64,000 nucleotides of DNA from Leptospira paudalimensis (lineage in GTDB: Bacteria > Spirochaetota > Leptospiria > Leptospirales > Leptospiraceae): positions 2,348,176-2,412,175 of the forward strand of contig NZ_JAMQPR010000001.1 of the NCBI RefSeq assembly GCF_026151345.1. Reading direction: 5' to 3'. Below the pieces are notes generated by a model, which ran no database searches, had not been told where the DNA came from, and saw only the letters and a list, made by a program, of their open reading frames with translations. The translations under genes and the position numbers were made by a program. Positions within the stretch are counted from its first letter, which is position 1; each line of letters begins with the position of its first letter. This document shows, in pieces, positions 36,002 through 44,458 of this stretch.

Positions 36002-37750
36002 ATGGCAGAAACTCTTATCAAACAAGCACGTATTTTTGATGGAAGCACAAACCCATCGTTTATTGGAGATGTGCGGATCAAAGACGGAATTGTGGAGACG
36101 ATTTCTAAAACTGAATTGAGTGCAAAACCAGGAGAGACAGTCATTGATGCAAAAGGCCAATGGCTCACTCCAGGTTTTATCGATTTTCATACTCATTATG
36201 ATGCTGAAATTGAAATGGCTCCAGATCTTTCTGAATCAGTAAGACATGGAATTACAACAATTTCTCTTGGAAGTTGTTCTTTGAGTTTGGCAGTGGGAGA
36301 TCCAACAGACCTTGCTGATATGTTTAGCCGTGTCGAAGCAATCCCTAGAAAAAATGTATTATCGATATTAGAGAGTAAAAAAAATTGGAACTCTGCCATT
36401 GAATACAAAAAACATTTAAACGATCTTCCATTAGGTCCCAATGTAACTTCCTTTGCAGGTCACTCAGCAATCCGTGCTCATGTCATGGGATTGGAGAGAT
36501 CATTAACAAAAGGAGAAAAACCAACCAAACAAGAGTTAGATAAAATGAACCAACACCTAGAAGAAGCATTGGATGCTGGTTTTATGGGTTTATCGATTAA
36601 TACACTTGTTTGGGATAAAATGGATGGTTCCCGGTTTCGTTCACGACCACTACCTTCAACGTTTGCCAACTGGAGTGAGTATGAGTTTTTAAACAAAACT
36701 CTTAGGAAACGAGGAAAAATTTTCCAAGGTGTTCCAAACGTTTCCACTAAAATCAACGTTTTGATGTTTTTAAAAGAGGCATTCGGTATTTTTAGAAAAC
36801 CATTAAAAACAACCATCATCTCTCTAATGGATGTAAAATTTGATCCAGGTTTGTATAAATTATTAGGTGTGATTGGAAGGATTACAAATAAACTTTTCCG
36901 ATCTGACTTTCGATTCCAAGCTCTCCCTGAACCATTTGATCTGTATGCCGATGGGATGGATGTGGTTGTGTTTGAAGAGTTTGCTGCTGGTGCAAAAGCA
37001 AACCACATTGAAGATGAATTGGAACGAAAAACATTAATGAAGGATCCAAACTATCGATCTTGGTTTAAAAGACAATGGACAAATTGGTTTTTACCTCGAG
37101 TGTTTCATAGAAACTTTCGAGAAACAAAAATTGTTGATGCACCAGACAAATCACTCATTGGTAAATCAATCGATGATGTAGCGAAAGAAAGAGGTGTCCA
37201 TTCCGTAACCGCATTTTTGGATTTAGTGGCTGAGCATGGAAACAAAGTTAGGTGGTATACCGTAATGGCTAACCATAGAAAGGAACCACTCCAAAAAATA
37301 GTTTCCTATCCAGATATTCTCATCGGATTTTCAGATGCTGGTGCTCACCTTCGGGGAATGGCACATTATAACTTTCCTCTTCGTATGTTAAAACTAGTTA
37401 GAGATGCTGAATTGGAAAACAAACCATTTATGAGTATAGAAAGAGCTGTTCACAGACTTACTGGTGAAATTGGTGATTGGTTTGGAATTGATGCAGGTTA
37501 TATCAAAGAAGGAAAACGTGCTGACCTCGTCCTCATTGATCCAAACAAATTGGACGACTCTTTAGCGAAAGACGTCGAAGCTCCGATGCCGTTTATGGAG
37601 GATTTTAAACGATGGGTTCGTCGTAATGATGAAACCATCAAAAAAGTATTCATCAATGGAAAACTGGCAGTGGATGGTGGCAAACCCGTCGCAGGACTAG
37701 GAAAAGAACGAGGGTATGGTCGCTTTTTAGAATCACAAATCGGCGTTTAA
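36002..37750 (+). CDS. amidohydrolase, N-acyl-D-amino-acid deacylase family
   Basis: A 582-aa metal-dependent hydrolase that removes acyl groups from N-acyl-D-amino acids or related compounds. N-terminal beta-sandwich (ETLIKQARIFDGSTNPSF), metal motif PGFIDFHTHYDAE (about 58-70), a long TIM-barrel core, and IGFSDAGAHLRG (about 443-454) with the late catalytic Asp, then a C-terminal sandwich with GKRADLVLIDPNKLD. ATG 36002 is chosen because GGAGG lies 4 bases upstream; the open frame continues 36 codons upstream but crosses the promoter. It is longer than the 480-500 residues of characterised deacylases, with about 80 extra residues in the barrel. Confidence 0.83.
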   Translation: MAETLIKQARIFDGSTNPSFIGDVRIKDGIVETISKTELSAKPGETVIDAKGQWLTPGFIDFHTHYDAEIEMAPDLSESVRHGITTISLGSCSLSLAVGDPTDLADMFSRVEAIPRKNVLSILESKKNWNSAIEYKKHLNDLPLGPNVTSFAGHSAIRAHVMGLERSLTKGEKPTKQELDKMNQHLEEALDAGFMGLSINTLVWDKMDGSRFRSRPLPSTFANWSEYEFLNKTLRKRGKIFQGVPNVSTKINVLMFLKEAFGIFRKPLKTTIISLMDVKFDPGLYKLLGVIGRITNKLFRSDFRFQALPEPFDLYADGMDVVVFEEFAAGAKANHIEDELERKTLMKDPNYRSWFKRQWTNWFLPRVFHRNFRETKIVDAPDKSLIGKSIDDVAKERGVHSVTAFLDLVAEHGNKVRWYTVMANHRKEPLQKIVSYPDILIGFSDAGAHLRGMAHYNFPLRMLKLVRDAELENKPFMSIERAVHRLTGEIGDWFGIDAGYIKEGKRADLVLIDPNKLDDSLAKDVEAPMPFMEDFKRWVRRNDETIKKVFINGKLAVDGGKPVAGLGKERGYGRFLESQIGV

Positions 37751-37803
37751 AAAAGGTTTGAAGTTGGATTCTGGATCGATTAGATTCAGTATCCAACCAA
37801 ACC

Positions 37804-38592
37804 ATGAAACCAAACTCGATTTCAATTTTATATTCTTCCTTCCTTCTCACCTTACTTCTCTTACACATCCAATGTTCTAGTGCGAGTCGCAGCGAACGAG
37901 AATATGCCTCGCGGAGTACGGGAGATGAATACGAGGAATCCAAAGCTTCACCAGGTGTTTCTTCCTCTCCAAAACCTGAAGGCAAACCACAAGAAAACAA
38001 ATCCCAAAAAAGGATGATGATCTATACTGTTGTTGTGAATTTACAATCAAAGGAAATTGAACCAAAAGTATTAGAAATCATCAAATTGGCAGAATCGTTT
38101 GGAGGATATGCACTCCAATACAGTTCCCAAGGAACCATCCAGTTAAAAATCCCGCAGGAAAATCTAAAAAACTTTCTCAGCAGTTTAAAAAAGGAATCAC
38201 ATAATTATTCTGAAGATGTTTCTGCCAAAGATGTTACAGAAGATTATTTGGATACAGAGATACGTTTAGAAAATGCACAGAAGATGCGGACTCGGTTATT
38301 AGAAATTTTAAAGACTGCAAAAACTTTGGAAGAAACTTTAAAAGTTGAAGCAGAACTGAATAAAGTATCTGAATCCATAGAACGATGGGAAGGAAAACTA
38401 AAGTATTTATCCCAAGCAGTCCAACTCTCGACTGTTACCGTTCATGTAAGGCAAAAATGGGAACCAGTTGTTCAAAAAGAATACCAACCCGGACCAATTG
38501 GATATCCTTTCTATTGGTTATATTTGGGACTTGGCAAAGTAAAAGATGGATTCATCTGGTTATTCATCCAAGAAATTCCAAAAGAAAAATAA
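37804..38592 (+). CDS. DUF4349-family lipoprotein
   Basis: A 262-aa exported protein. The signal ends at a relaxed spirochaetal lipobox LLLHIQC (Cys near 21), followed by a Ser/Pro/Glu-rich linker to about 75. Residues 80-225 match DUF4349: YTVVVNLQSKEIEPKVLEII, then two helices with TEDYLDTEIRLENAQKMRTR and a coiled coil LEETLKVEAELNKVSESIER. The C-terminus ends with a hydrophobic stretch FYWLYLGLGKVKDGFIWLFI. Function unknown. It shares a short gap (10 bp) with the double-TPM gene, so the two probably work together. Confidence 0.75.
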   Translation: MKPNSISILYSSFLLTLLLLHIQCSSASRSEREYASRSTGDEYEESKASPGVSSSPKPEGKPQENKSQKRMMIYTVVVNLQSKEIEPKVLEIIKLAESFGGYALQYSSQGTIQLKIPQENLKNFLSSLKKESHNYSEDVSAKDVTEDYLDTEIRLENAQKMRTRLLEILKTAKTLEETLKVEAELNKVSESIERWEGKLKYLSQAVQLSTVTVHVRQKWEPVVQKEYQPGPIGYPFYWLYLGLGKVKDGFIWLFIQEIPKEK

Positions 38593-38602
38593 GTTTTATT
38601 GT

Positions 38603-40384
38603 ATGAAAAGACTATTCTTTGCCATAACGTTAGTTAGTATTTTTTCATGTAAAATGCCCTTTGGCTCCTATCCGGAACTCACAGGACCTGTTGTTGATCC
38701 AAGTGGATATTTGCCAATAGATACCAAATCAAAACTAGAAACCATTTTACTGGAAGAGGAAAAAATCACTTCCAATCAAGTTGTGATTTATATTACAGAA
38801 AGTTTAAGAGAAAGTACGATTGAAAGAGAAGCAGTTGCTGTTTTTGAACAATGGAAACTCGGACAAAAAGATAAAGACAATGGAATTTTATTGTTACTTG
38901 CTCCAAACGATAAGAAAGTAAGGATTGAAGTTGGTTATGGACTGGAATCAATCCTTACTGATTTAATTGCAAAACGTATCATTGATGAAATCATCATCCC
39001 CAATATGAAAGCTGGAAATCCTTCTATGGCGATGATCTCTGGAGTCACTGCCATATTAGAACAACTCCGGACTCAGTCACCGAAGTTAACGAATGAAAAT
39101 TGCGCAAAACCATTTAGTGATACCAATTCAGAATTACACTCCGATACAATTCCATACCTCATAAAGGAAACAAAATCGATTCGATCGATTGATTTTAAAT
39201 TCTGTGTGCTTCCATTAGAATCCCAATTTGCTTTAGAAGGTGCAGCCAATCACCTACTCTTACAACAACAGAAATCTTCGCAAAATGTAAGTTCAGTGAT
39301 TTTTGTCACTTCACCTAAAAATGAGTACAAAGGCACAATCGTGACAAGCCCAGATTTTTACTGGTCTCTCAGCCAAAACAAAATCAGGAGTATCTTCCGT
39401 AATCGATACCAGGAAAGTCGAACAGGAGATTTTACAAATTATACATACCGCGCATATTTAGATATGTTAGATCATATCCGTCATAATAACAAAATCGAAA
39501 TCGAAAAAGGCACAGGTATATACGATCCTTATGATTCCTTAGAACGATTCTCTTATGACAGGGCAGGTGAAACCATTCGAAAGTTAGAAACAGAATACAA
39601 GATTGGAATTCAAATTCTTTTCTTAGATACAAAAAGTGATTTAACGGAAGAAGGAAAAAAATACCACCAATTGGCTTTTGGAAAGTCACCTGGGATTACC
39701 TTACTCTTTTCCTTAAATCAAAAAAAATTCTTGGTTTATACCGATCAAAACTCGATGGTTGAGTCAACAAATGGATCCACTAGTTACCTCATTGAAACTT
39801 CAAAACTGGAGCAAACGATCACAAATGCGATCACATCTGAATTAAAAGTTGCAGACATTGATTGGATCTGCATTCGAAGTGCGGAAGGAATTGACACTTA
39901 CCTCAATTCACTTCGTTACCAAAAAGATTTTAATTACGAAAATTCATCTCAATCGACATCGTCTAACTCAATTACAAACATCAACATAAAGGAACCACAT
40001 TTTGTGTTTCAATTATTCTTTATGCTGATGTTTTTTTTCCTATGGATTGGGTTGGCTTCGGGTGAGGGAATTATCTTCTTTTATGGACTCTTTTATGTGA
40101 TCGGTGTCATCATTCGAACGAAGATGTATCTTTTACCTGATTCACCTAACATATATGTAATGTTTTCAATGTTGGTTTCAGCCATTTTAACCACGATCTT
40201 CAGTTTTATCTTTCGGAAACTCGGTTGGTCAACCACAGTCAGTTCCCACACTCGAGACTTTTTTACAAGTTCCGGTTCTAGCTCAAGTTCTGGATCAGGA
40301 TCCAGTTATCGTTCCTCTGGTAGCTCCTACTCGGGCGGAGGAGGAAGGTCAGGTGGTGGTGGTGCAAGCGGAAGTTGGTCATAA
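38603..40384 (+). CDS. membrane protein with two TPM domains and Gly/Ser tail
   Basis: A 593-aa protein. ATG 38603 gives MKRLFFAITLVSIFSC, a lipoprotein signal (Cys near 16). The first TPM domain (about 25-150) has LPIDTKSKLETILLEEEK and DNGILLLLAPNDKKVRIEVG, with the family's VGYGLE. A second, diverged copy (about 306-420) has SYDRAGETIRKLETEYKIGI and GITLLFSLNQKKFLVYTD. Three transmembrane helices (about 466-540) and a Ser/Gly-rich tail follow, as in YgcG/TPM proteins linked to membrane or photosystem repair. Function of TPM proteins here is unclear. The duplication makes it about twice the usual length. Nine bases separate it from the convergent TetR gene end. Confidence 0.75.
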   Translation: MKRLFFAITLVSIFSCKMPFGSYPELTGPVVDPSGYLPIDTKSKLETILLEEEKITSNQVVIYITESLRESTIEREAVAVFEQWKLGQKDKDNGILLLLAPNDKKVRIEVGYGLESILTDLIAKRIIDEIIIPNMKAGNPSMAMISGVTAILEQLRTQSPKLTNENCAKPFSDTNSELHSDTIPYLIKETKSIRSIDFKFCVLPLESQFALEGAANHLLLQQQKSSQNVSSVIFVTSPKNEYKGTIVTSPDFYWSLSQNKIRSIFRNRYQESRTGDFTNYTYRAYLDMLDHIRHNNKIEIEKGTGIYDPYDSLERFSYDRAGETIRKLETEYKIGIQILFLDTKSDLTEEGKKYHQLAFGKSPGITLLFSLNQKKFLVYTDQNSMVESTNGSTSYLIETSKLEQTITNAITSELKVADIDWICIRSAEGIDTYLNSLRYQKDFNYENSSQSTSSNSITNINIKEPHFVFQLFFMLMFFFLWIGLASGEGIIFFYGLFYVIGVIIRTKMYLLPDSPNIYVMFSMLVSAILTTIFSFIFRKLGWSTTVSSHTRDFFTSSGSSSSSGSGSSYRSSGSSYSGGGGRSGGGGASGSWS

Positions 40385-40388
40385 AATT

Positions 40389-40955
40389 TTAAACTTTGAT
40401 CAATCTTTGTGCTGAATGGATCATTTGTGATTTCATCCTTTCAATGACCTTGCGATCTTTTGTGAGTGCATACAAACGTAATCCACCCAAATAACTCATA
40501 TAAAGTTCATAACTCAGGGATTTTACAAGATCGAGGCGTAAACTTGGTTCGAATTTTAGGATACAAATTTCAACAGTTTCTAACACGTGTTGTATGGCAC
40601 GATTCCGATACGAGTCAAATTGGTTCAGGTGGGAAATTTCACCGGAAAACAATGCTATCGGACAATCTTTTCTAGAGGTATTCCTCTGGTTTCTAACAAT
40701 AAAATTTACCCATTTATCAATGAAGTCAGAAAGGTCGTTTGCTTTCCCTAATACTTTTAACATCACAACCCGTTGTTGTTCGGACAAATAGTTTAGGTAT
40801 TCAAAACCAATGTCATCCTTGGATCGAAAATGATCATATAGAGTTTTTTTATACGCACCGGCCTTTTCTAAAATTTCTGCGATCCCAGTTGCCTGGAATC
40901 CTTTCTCTCGGAACAAAGCAAATGAACTTTCTAAAATCTTATCTTTGGGTTTCAA
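40389..40955 (-). CDS. TetR/AcrR-family transcriptional regulator
   Basis: A 188-aa repressor-type regulator. The N-terminal HTH reads DKILESSFALFREKGFQATG then IAEILEKAGAYKKTLYDHFR and SKDDIGFEYL, a canonical TetR fold; the C-terminal part is helical and binds an unknown ligand. It follows the PhoD-like gene on the same strand after 17 bp, so it may control that operon. A perfect TetR-size palindrome exists at 35948-35965, 4.4 kb away, but nothing links the two directly. Confidence 0.88.
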   Translation of the reverse strand: MKPKDKILESSFALFREKGFQATGIAEILEKAGAYKKTLYDHFRSKDDIGFEYLNYLSEQQRVVMLKVLGKANDLSDFIDKWVNFIVRNQRNTSRKDCPIALFSGEISHLNQFDSYRNRAIQHVLETVEICILKFEPSLRLDLVKSLSYELYMSYLGGLRLYALTKDRKVIERMKSQMIHSAQRLIKV

Positions 40956-40972
40956 AATGATGACTCCATTCT

Positions 40973-42031
40973 CTATTTTTTTTCTAACTGGTCCGCTGGC
41001 AAATTAGATTGAATCTCTAAAACAGAATTCCCTTTTACATCCTTGATGGATGTCGACCAATGTAACATCCCATCTTTCAAAGAAATTTGAATGGTTCCAT
41101 AGTTTTCATTTTTGTAAGCAGTCCCAATTTTCAATTCGGAATCATATTCTAAAGGTAAAAATGGAAGAGGCAAATTGAGTGAACTGGATGTAATCTCAAT
41201 CAAAGACGATTTATTTTGGATTTTGTATTCATGGATTTCGGCAATATGCCTGTCTCCTGATACAAGTAACAATCCCTTTGTCTTAGCATTTTGTAAGGCT
41301 AACAATAACCTTTCTCGTTCATGTGGAAAATTATTCCATTTTTCAAATGGTTGTTCCGTTGGTAATACTTGGATGCTGGATACAAAAATGAGTAAATCGG
41401 AAGGTTTTGATAGTTCTTTTGTAAGCCATTCCCACTGCTCTTGTCCCAAAATGGTTCGAGTTGTATCGGAAGAAGGACGATATTGGCTTTTGCCAGTCAA
41501 AAAAGAATAAAAACTCTTCTCTAATGGAGAACGAAAGTAACGTGTATCGGGAATGACAATATGGATCTTTTTTCCCTGAAATGGTATCCAATACGAATAG
41601 AAGATCCCTTCGTTATTTTCTGTGCCAAGAGAGATTTGTTTTGGCATCATTGGCAAAACGTATTTTAAAAATATATTTCTGGAATTTATTTTGTCACCAT
41701 ATTCTGCACCACTATCATTGACTCCGTAATCATGGTCGTCCCAAGTAAACAGTAGTTTGGTGTCTTTCTGAATGGCTTTCCATTCTGGTCGATTGAATTG
41801 TTTTTCATAAGCTGGAATTTTATCATTTGCAGACAATTGGTCTGAATAAATATTATCACCTAACATGATCAAGTAGTTCAATTTTTCTGATTGGATGGTT
41901 TTTAGAATCGGGCTTTCTTTTTCTTGGTGTAAACAAGAACCAAATCCAATCGAAAGAGTTTTTGAATCCTTTGCTAGCAGAGGAATGGTAAGTGAACTAA
42001 GACATAGAAGGATAAAGAAAAAATGTTTCAT
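40973..42031 (-). CDS. exported PhoD-like metallophosphatase
   Basis: A 352-aa secreted or lipid-modified phosphatase. The signal peptide is MKHFFFILLCLSSLTIPLLA. Metal-binding motifs of the PhoD family are GFGSCLHQE, MLGDNIYSD, and FTWDDHDYGVNDSGAEYGDK, followed by VSGDRHIAEI near residue 252. It is shorter than Bacillus PhoD and lacks its N-terminal phospholipase-type domain. Substrates could be phosphodiesters or teichoic-acid-like polymers; not decidable. It sits between a small lipoprotein gene upstream and a TetR gene 17 bp downstream. Confidence 0.82.
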   Translation of the reverse strand: MKHFFFILLCLSSLTIPLLAKDSKTLSIGFGSCLHQEKESPILKTIQSEKLNYLIMLGDNIYSDQLSANDKIPAYEKQFNRPEWKAIQKDTKLLFTWDDHDYGVNDSGAEYGDKINSRNIFLKYVLPMMPKQISLGTENNEGIFYSYWIPFQGKKIHIVIPDTRYFRSPLEKSFYSFLTGKSQYRPSSDTTRTILGQEQWEWLTKELSKPSDLLIFVSSIQVLPTEQPFEKWNNFPHERERLLLALQNAKTKGLLLVSGDRHIAEIHEYKIQNKSSLIEITSSSLNLPLPFLPLEYDSELKIGTAYKNENYGTIQISLKDGMLHWSTSIKDVKGNSVLEIQSNLPADQLEKK

Positions 42032-42112
42032 TCGTGAAATGATAGAACGAGTTGAGGCCTATCTCCTAATAGAAGTTTGGATGGATGTTTAGGTAACGTC
42101 AATCGCAAATCC

Positions 42113-42595
42113 TTATCTGCCATACCTGTAATACCCATGCCTTGGGTATTGGTAGGAAGGCTTTGTCAAATAAGGAACAATGGTCGGATATGGAGATCGC
42201 ATTTCAATTCGAAAGTCTGATTTTCGAAACAAGGATCCTCGGTATAAAATTGCATTTTGGTAGTAGGTTTCGTTCACAAAAGGTGAATACACCATCCCTG
42301 TCATTTGCCATTCAAATTGTGCAGTTTCACCCGTGACGGTCACTTCCGTTTCTTTATACATCATGGATGCGGACCGCATATCACCTACAACACATGGTTC
42401 CAATCGGCTTGGCACAGGCCCTTGCATCAAAACCAAACATTCGGAATTGTAACCATATCTTTTTGCAAACCCTACTGAACTTACTTTGATGGGGTTAGCA
42501 GGTTCATCCAACGTTGTATACTCTTGGTTCGTTTGCCGACCCGAACAAACAATACAAAAGGCAAAAGTGAAAAATAGAATCCAATATTGAGTCAT
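42113..42595 (-). CDS. small lipoprotein, paralog of its upstream neighbour
   Basis: A 160-aa exported protein with a lipobox-like end of signal FCIVC (Cys near 17). The middle has GYNSECLVLMQGPVPSRLEP then CVVGDMRS; the same pattern (GYNSECLVL, then SRMEPCPVGDFRS) occurs in the protein encoded just upstream at 42612-43052, so these are diverged tandem copies. The C-terminus is Tyr/Pro-rich (SYQYPRHGYYRYGR). No known family. The gap to the upstream gene is 16 bp. Confidence 0.72.
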   Translation of the reverse strand: MTQYWILFFTFAFCIVCSGRQTNQEYTTLDEPANPIKVSSVGFAKRYGYNSECLVLMQGPVPSRLEPCVVGDMRSASMMYKETEVTVTGETAQFEWQMTGMVYSPFVNETYYQNAILYRGSLFRKSDFRIEMRSPYPTIVPYLTKPSYQYPRHGYYRYGR

Positions 42596-42611
42596 TTGTT
42601 CAAATCCCCTT

Positions 42612-43052
42612 TCATTTCGAATATTGTAAGGTAGGTATCTTTCGATTTTGATTTTGACTTTGTGACATAGATTGTCGGAGGATATTTTCCTTTAACGACC
42701 GGTTATGGAATGGACCTCGTCCAAGTGTGACGTCTTTGTAAAACTCTAAATTGGAATGTCCTTCTAATACATAACTTGGAACATACCAGACATGGAGGCG
42801 ACCTTCTACTTTGATCAATCGATCATAATCAACACTTCTGAAATCCCCAACAGGACAAGGTTCCATTCTAGAAAATGGAATCGATTCACTTGGCAGGACC
42901 AAACATTCCGAATTGTAACCTAAGGCAACTTGCCGGCGAAGGTAGTCGTTTCTCTTTTCTCTTACCGAATCATCAACGATGCCTAAAAAAACCATACGGT
43001 CAAAACTGGTACAAGAAAGGAAACTTAGGAGAATCAAAAAGAGCCACCTCAT
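42612..43052 (-). CDS. small lipoprotein with GYNSECLVL/EPC.VGD.RS motif
   Basis: About 146 aa from ATG 43052, giving MRWLFLILLSFLSC, a lipoprotein signal with Cys at 14. The frame is open for 17 more codons upstream, but those overlap the hairpin at 43089-43117 and spoil the signal. AGGAGG lies 13 bases before the ATG, rather far. It shares the motif LGYNSECLVL then EPCPVGDFRS with the downstream neighbour. The C-terminus is Gln/Ser/Asn-rich. Function unknown. Confidence 0.68.
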   Translation of the reverse strand: MRWLFLILLSFLSCTSFDRMVFLGIVDDSVREKRNDYLRRQVALGYNSECLVLPSESIPFSRMEPCPVGDFRSVDYDRLIKVEGRLHVWYVPSYVLEGHSNLEFYKDVTLGRGPFHNRSLKENILRQSMSQSQNQNRKIPTLQYSK

Positions 43053-43088
43053 AGGGAAAGTATAACCTCCTAACGGAAGAAAAGCGAT

Positions 43089-43117
43089 GGTAGTTATCCG
43101 CATTTGCGGATACTACC
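43089..43117. terminator. long near-perfect hairpin between lipoprotein genes
   Basis: GGTAGTTATCCGCA (43089-43102) pairs with TGCGGATACTACC (43105-43117) with one bulged base, a stem of about 13 bp. On the minus strand it follows the lipoprotein gene at 43180-43713 and is trailed by a pyrimidine-rich stretch (CGCTTTTCTTCC), so a terminator is the likeliest role, though an RNA-processing or operator role is possible. Confidence 0.5.
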
Positions 43118-43179
43118 TAAATCAGTCCTTCGACTTTCTTTTTTGGTTATGGATTTTGAAGTGAGGAAAACTAATGAAA

Positions 43180-43713
43180 TTAAAGTTTTTGGAATTGGAT
43201 TCGGTAAGCGGTAACCGCTGAGGAAACGGGTCGCCCTTGGCACTGGTACAAATCAGGATCAACAAGACCAGAAGCCAAAATTTGGTATTGTTTTCCCACT
43301 TCGAAACTGATTTCACTTGGAGTGGGATTCTGTGAAGAAAATAATTCTGTGTTACCTTCCTTCAATTTGACATGAAAATCAAACGAAAGGGAATTACACC
43401 TGGAGGAAGATAAAGTCTGTTTACCTGCAAATGATTGGACTTGGTATTTTCCCGATTTTTCTACTTGAAGGGAACCATTGACAAGTTGTGCACTGCAAAT
43501 AGATGTTTGCCCTTCTCGTAAAACGAATGTTATTCCTGCATTTTCATTCGTCAAAAATTGGCATGGTGGATTGGATAATGCAAGAAATACCAAAACATCA
43601 CCGAGCGGATCACCAGTGATTTTGGTTCCTGGAATGAGTCCTTTGTCTTCTTGTGAGGAACATTGGAAAACAAACAAAAATAAACAGAAATGGAATAAAC
43701 AAAACTTACGCAT
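43180..43713 (-). CDS. small lipoprotein, unknown function
   Basis: A 177-aa exported protein with signal MRKFCLFHFCLFLFVFQCSS (Cys near 18). The mature part contains four further cysteines (for example PPCQFLTN, SICSAQLV, SSRCNSLSF, YQCQGRP) that could form two disulfides and reads like an all-beta fold. No domain recognised. It lies in a same-strand run of exported proteins; the hairpin at 43089-43117 separates it from the next gene. Confidence 0.7.
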   Translation of the reverse strand: MRKFCLFHFCLFLFVFQCSSQEDKGLIPGTKITGDPLGDVLVFLALSNPPCQFLTNENAGITFVLREGQTSICSAQLVNGSLQVEKSGKYQVQSFAGKQTLSSSRCNSLSFDFHVKLKEGNTELFSSQNPTPSEISFEVGKQYQILASGLVDPDLYQCQGRPVSSAVTAYRIQFQKL

Positions 43714-43764
43714 ACTTTACCTACTTGTCAAAACGAATAGGTAAAAAAATACGAAGTTGGTCCT

Positions 43765-44391
43765 TTATTGTTTGAGAATCGTAAACTGTTTCCGAATTTG
43801 TTCCATCATTTGGATTTTTTCCAGACTCGATTTGTCTGTACTTTCAGGTGCATCCTGCAATGTTAAAATCCTTGTTCCCTCCCTAGTAGGGATCAAATAA
43901 ATTTCGTATACAAGGTCCACACCAGATATTTTCACAAATAATTTTTTTCCTGAGTAAGTTTGGTTTCCAAAACGATCTTCTACATCAAAAATTTGTGTAT
44001 TTTCTTTTCCCATACGATCGGCAAATGCGTTAGTATAATCTTCGATTGTGATCGCCTCGGATAAAACAAAATACATGATTTTGAAATCATTACCAGACAA
44101 AACCCAACTTTTATCACTATCGGATTGTATATCAGCTTCCCAAGTAAAGGATGCTAAATAGGAAAACTGAATTCCACCATAGGAGAACTCTTTCCATTTA
44201 CCTGCTTTCAGCAATAGATTTAAATTTTGGAAATTTCCATTTACTTTTTTAGGAACATCTGCTATGAGATCATAGTCCTTTCCATTGATTTGGAGTGTAT
44301 ATTGAACATTTGGTTCTTTACTTTCATCAATGGCAAGGAGTGGGAAAACAAGAGTTAAAAAACTAACAAAAAATAGATGTGAATATTTCAA
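43765..44391 (-). CDS. exported protein of unknown function
   Basis: About 208 aa from TTG 44391, which gives the signal peptide KYSHLFFVSFLTLVFPLLA; AGGTGG lies 6 bases upstream. The frame continues to 44475, but that overlaps the upstream lipoprotein gene by 17 bp and puts a basic, non-hydrophobic stretch first. The mature protein has beta-rich segments (YTLQINGKDYDLIADVPKKV, FSYGGIQFSYLASFTWEAD) and an acidic C-terminus. No family recognised. Confidence 0.65.
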   Translation of the reverse strand: MKYSHLFFVSFLTLVFPLLAIDESKEPNVQYTLQINGKDYDLIADVPKKVNGNFQNLNLLLKAGKWKEFSYGGIQFSYLASFTWEADIQSDSDKSWVLSGNDFKIMYFVLSEAITIEDYTNAFADRMGKENTQIFDVEDRFGNQTYSGKKLFVKISGVDLVYEIYLIPTREGTRILTLQDAPESTDKSSLEKIQMMEQIRKQFTILKQ

Positions 44392-44458
44392 TGGTGACCA
44401 CCTGACTTTCACATCATTTCGGATTGGTTTTGATTTGTAAATAGAGGTTTTCCTTTTT

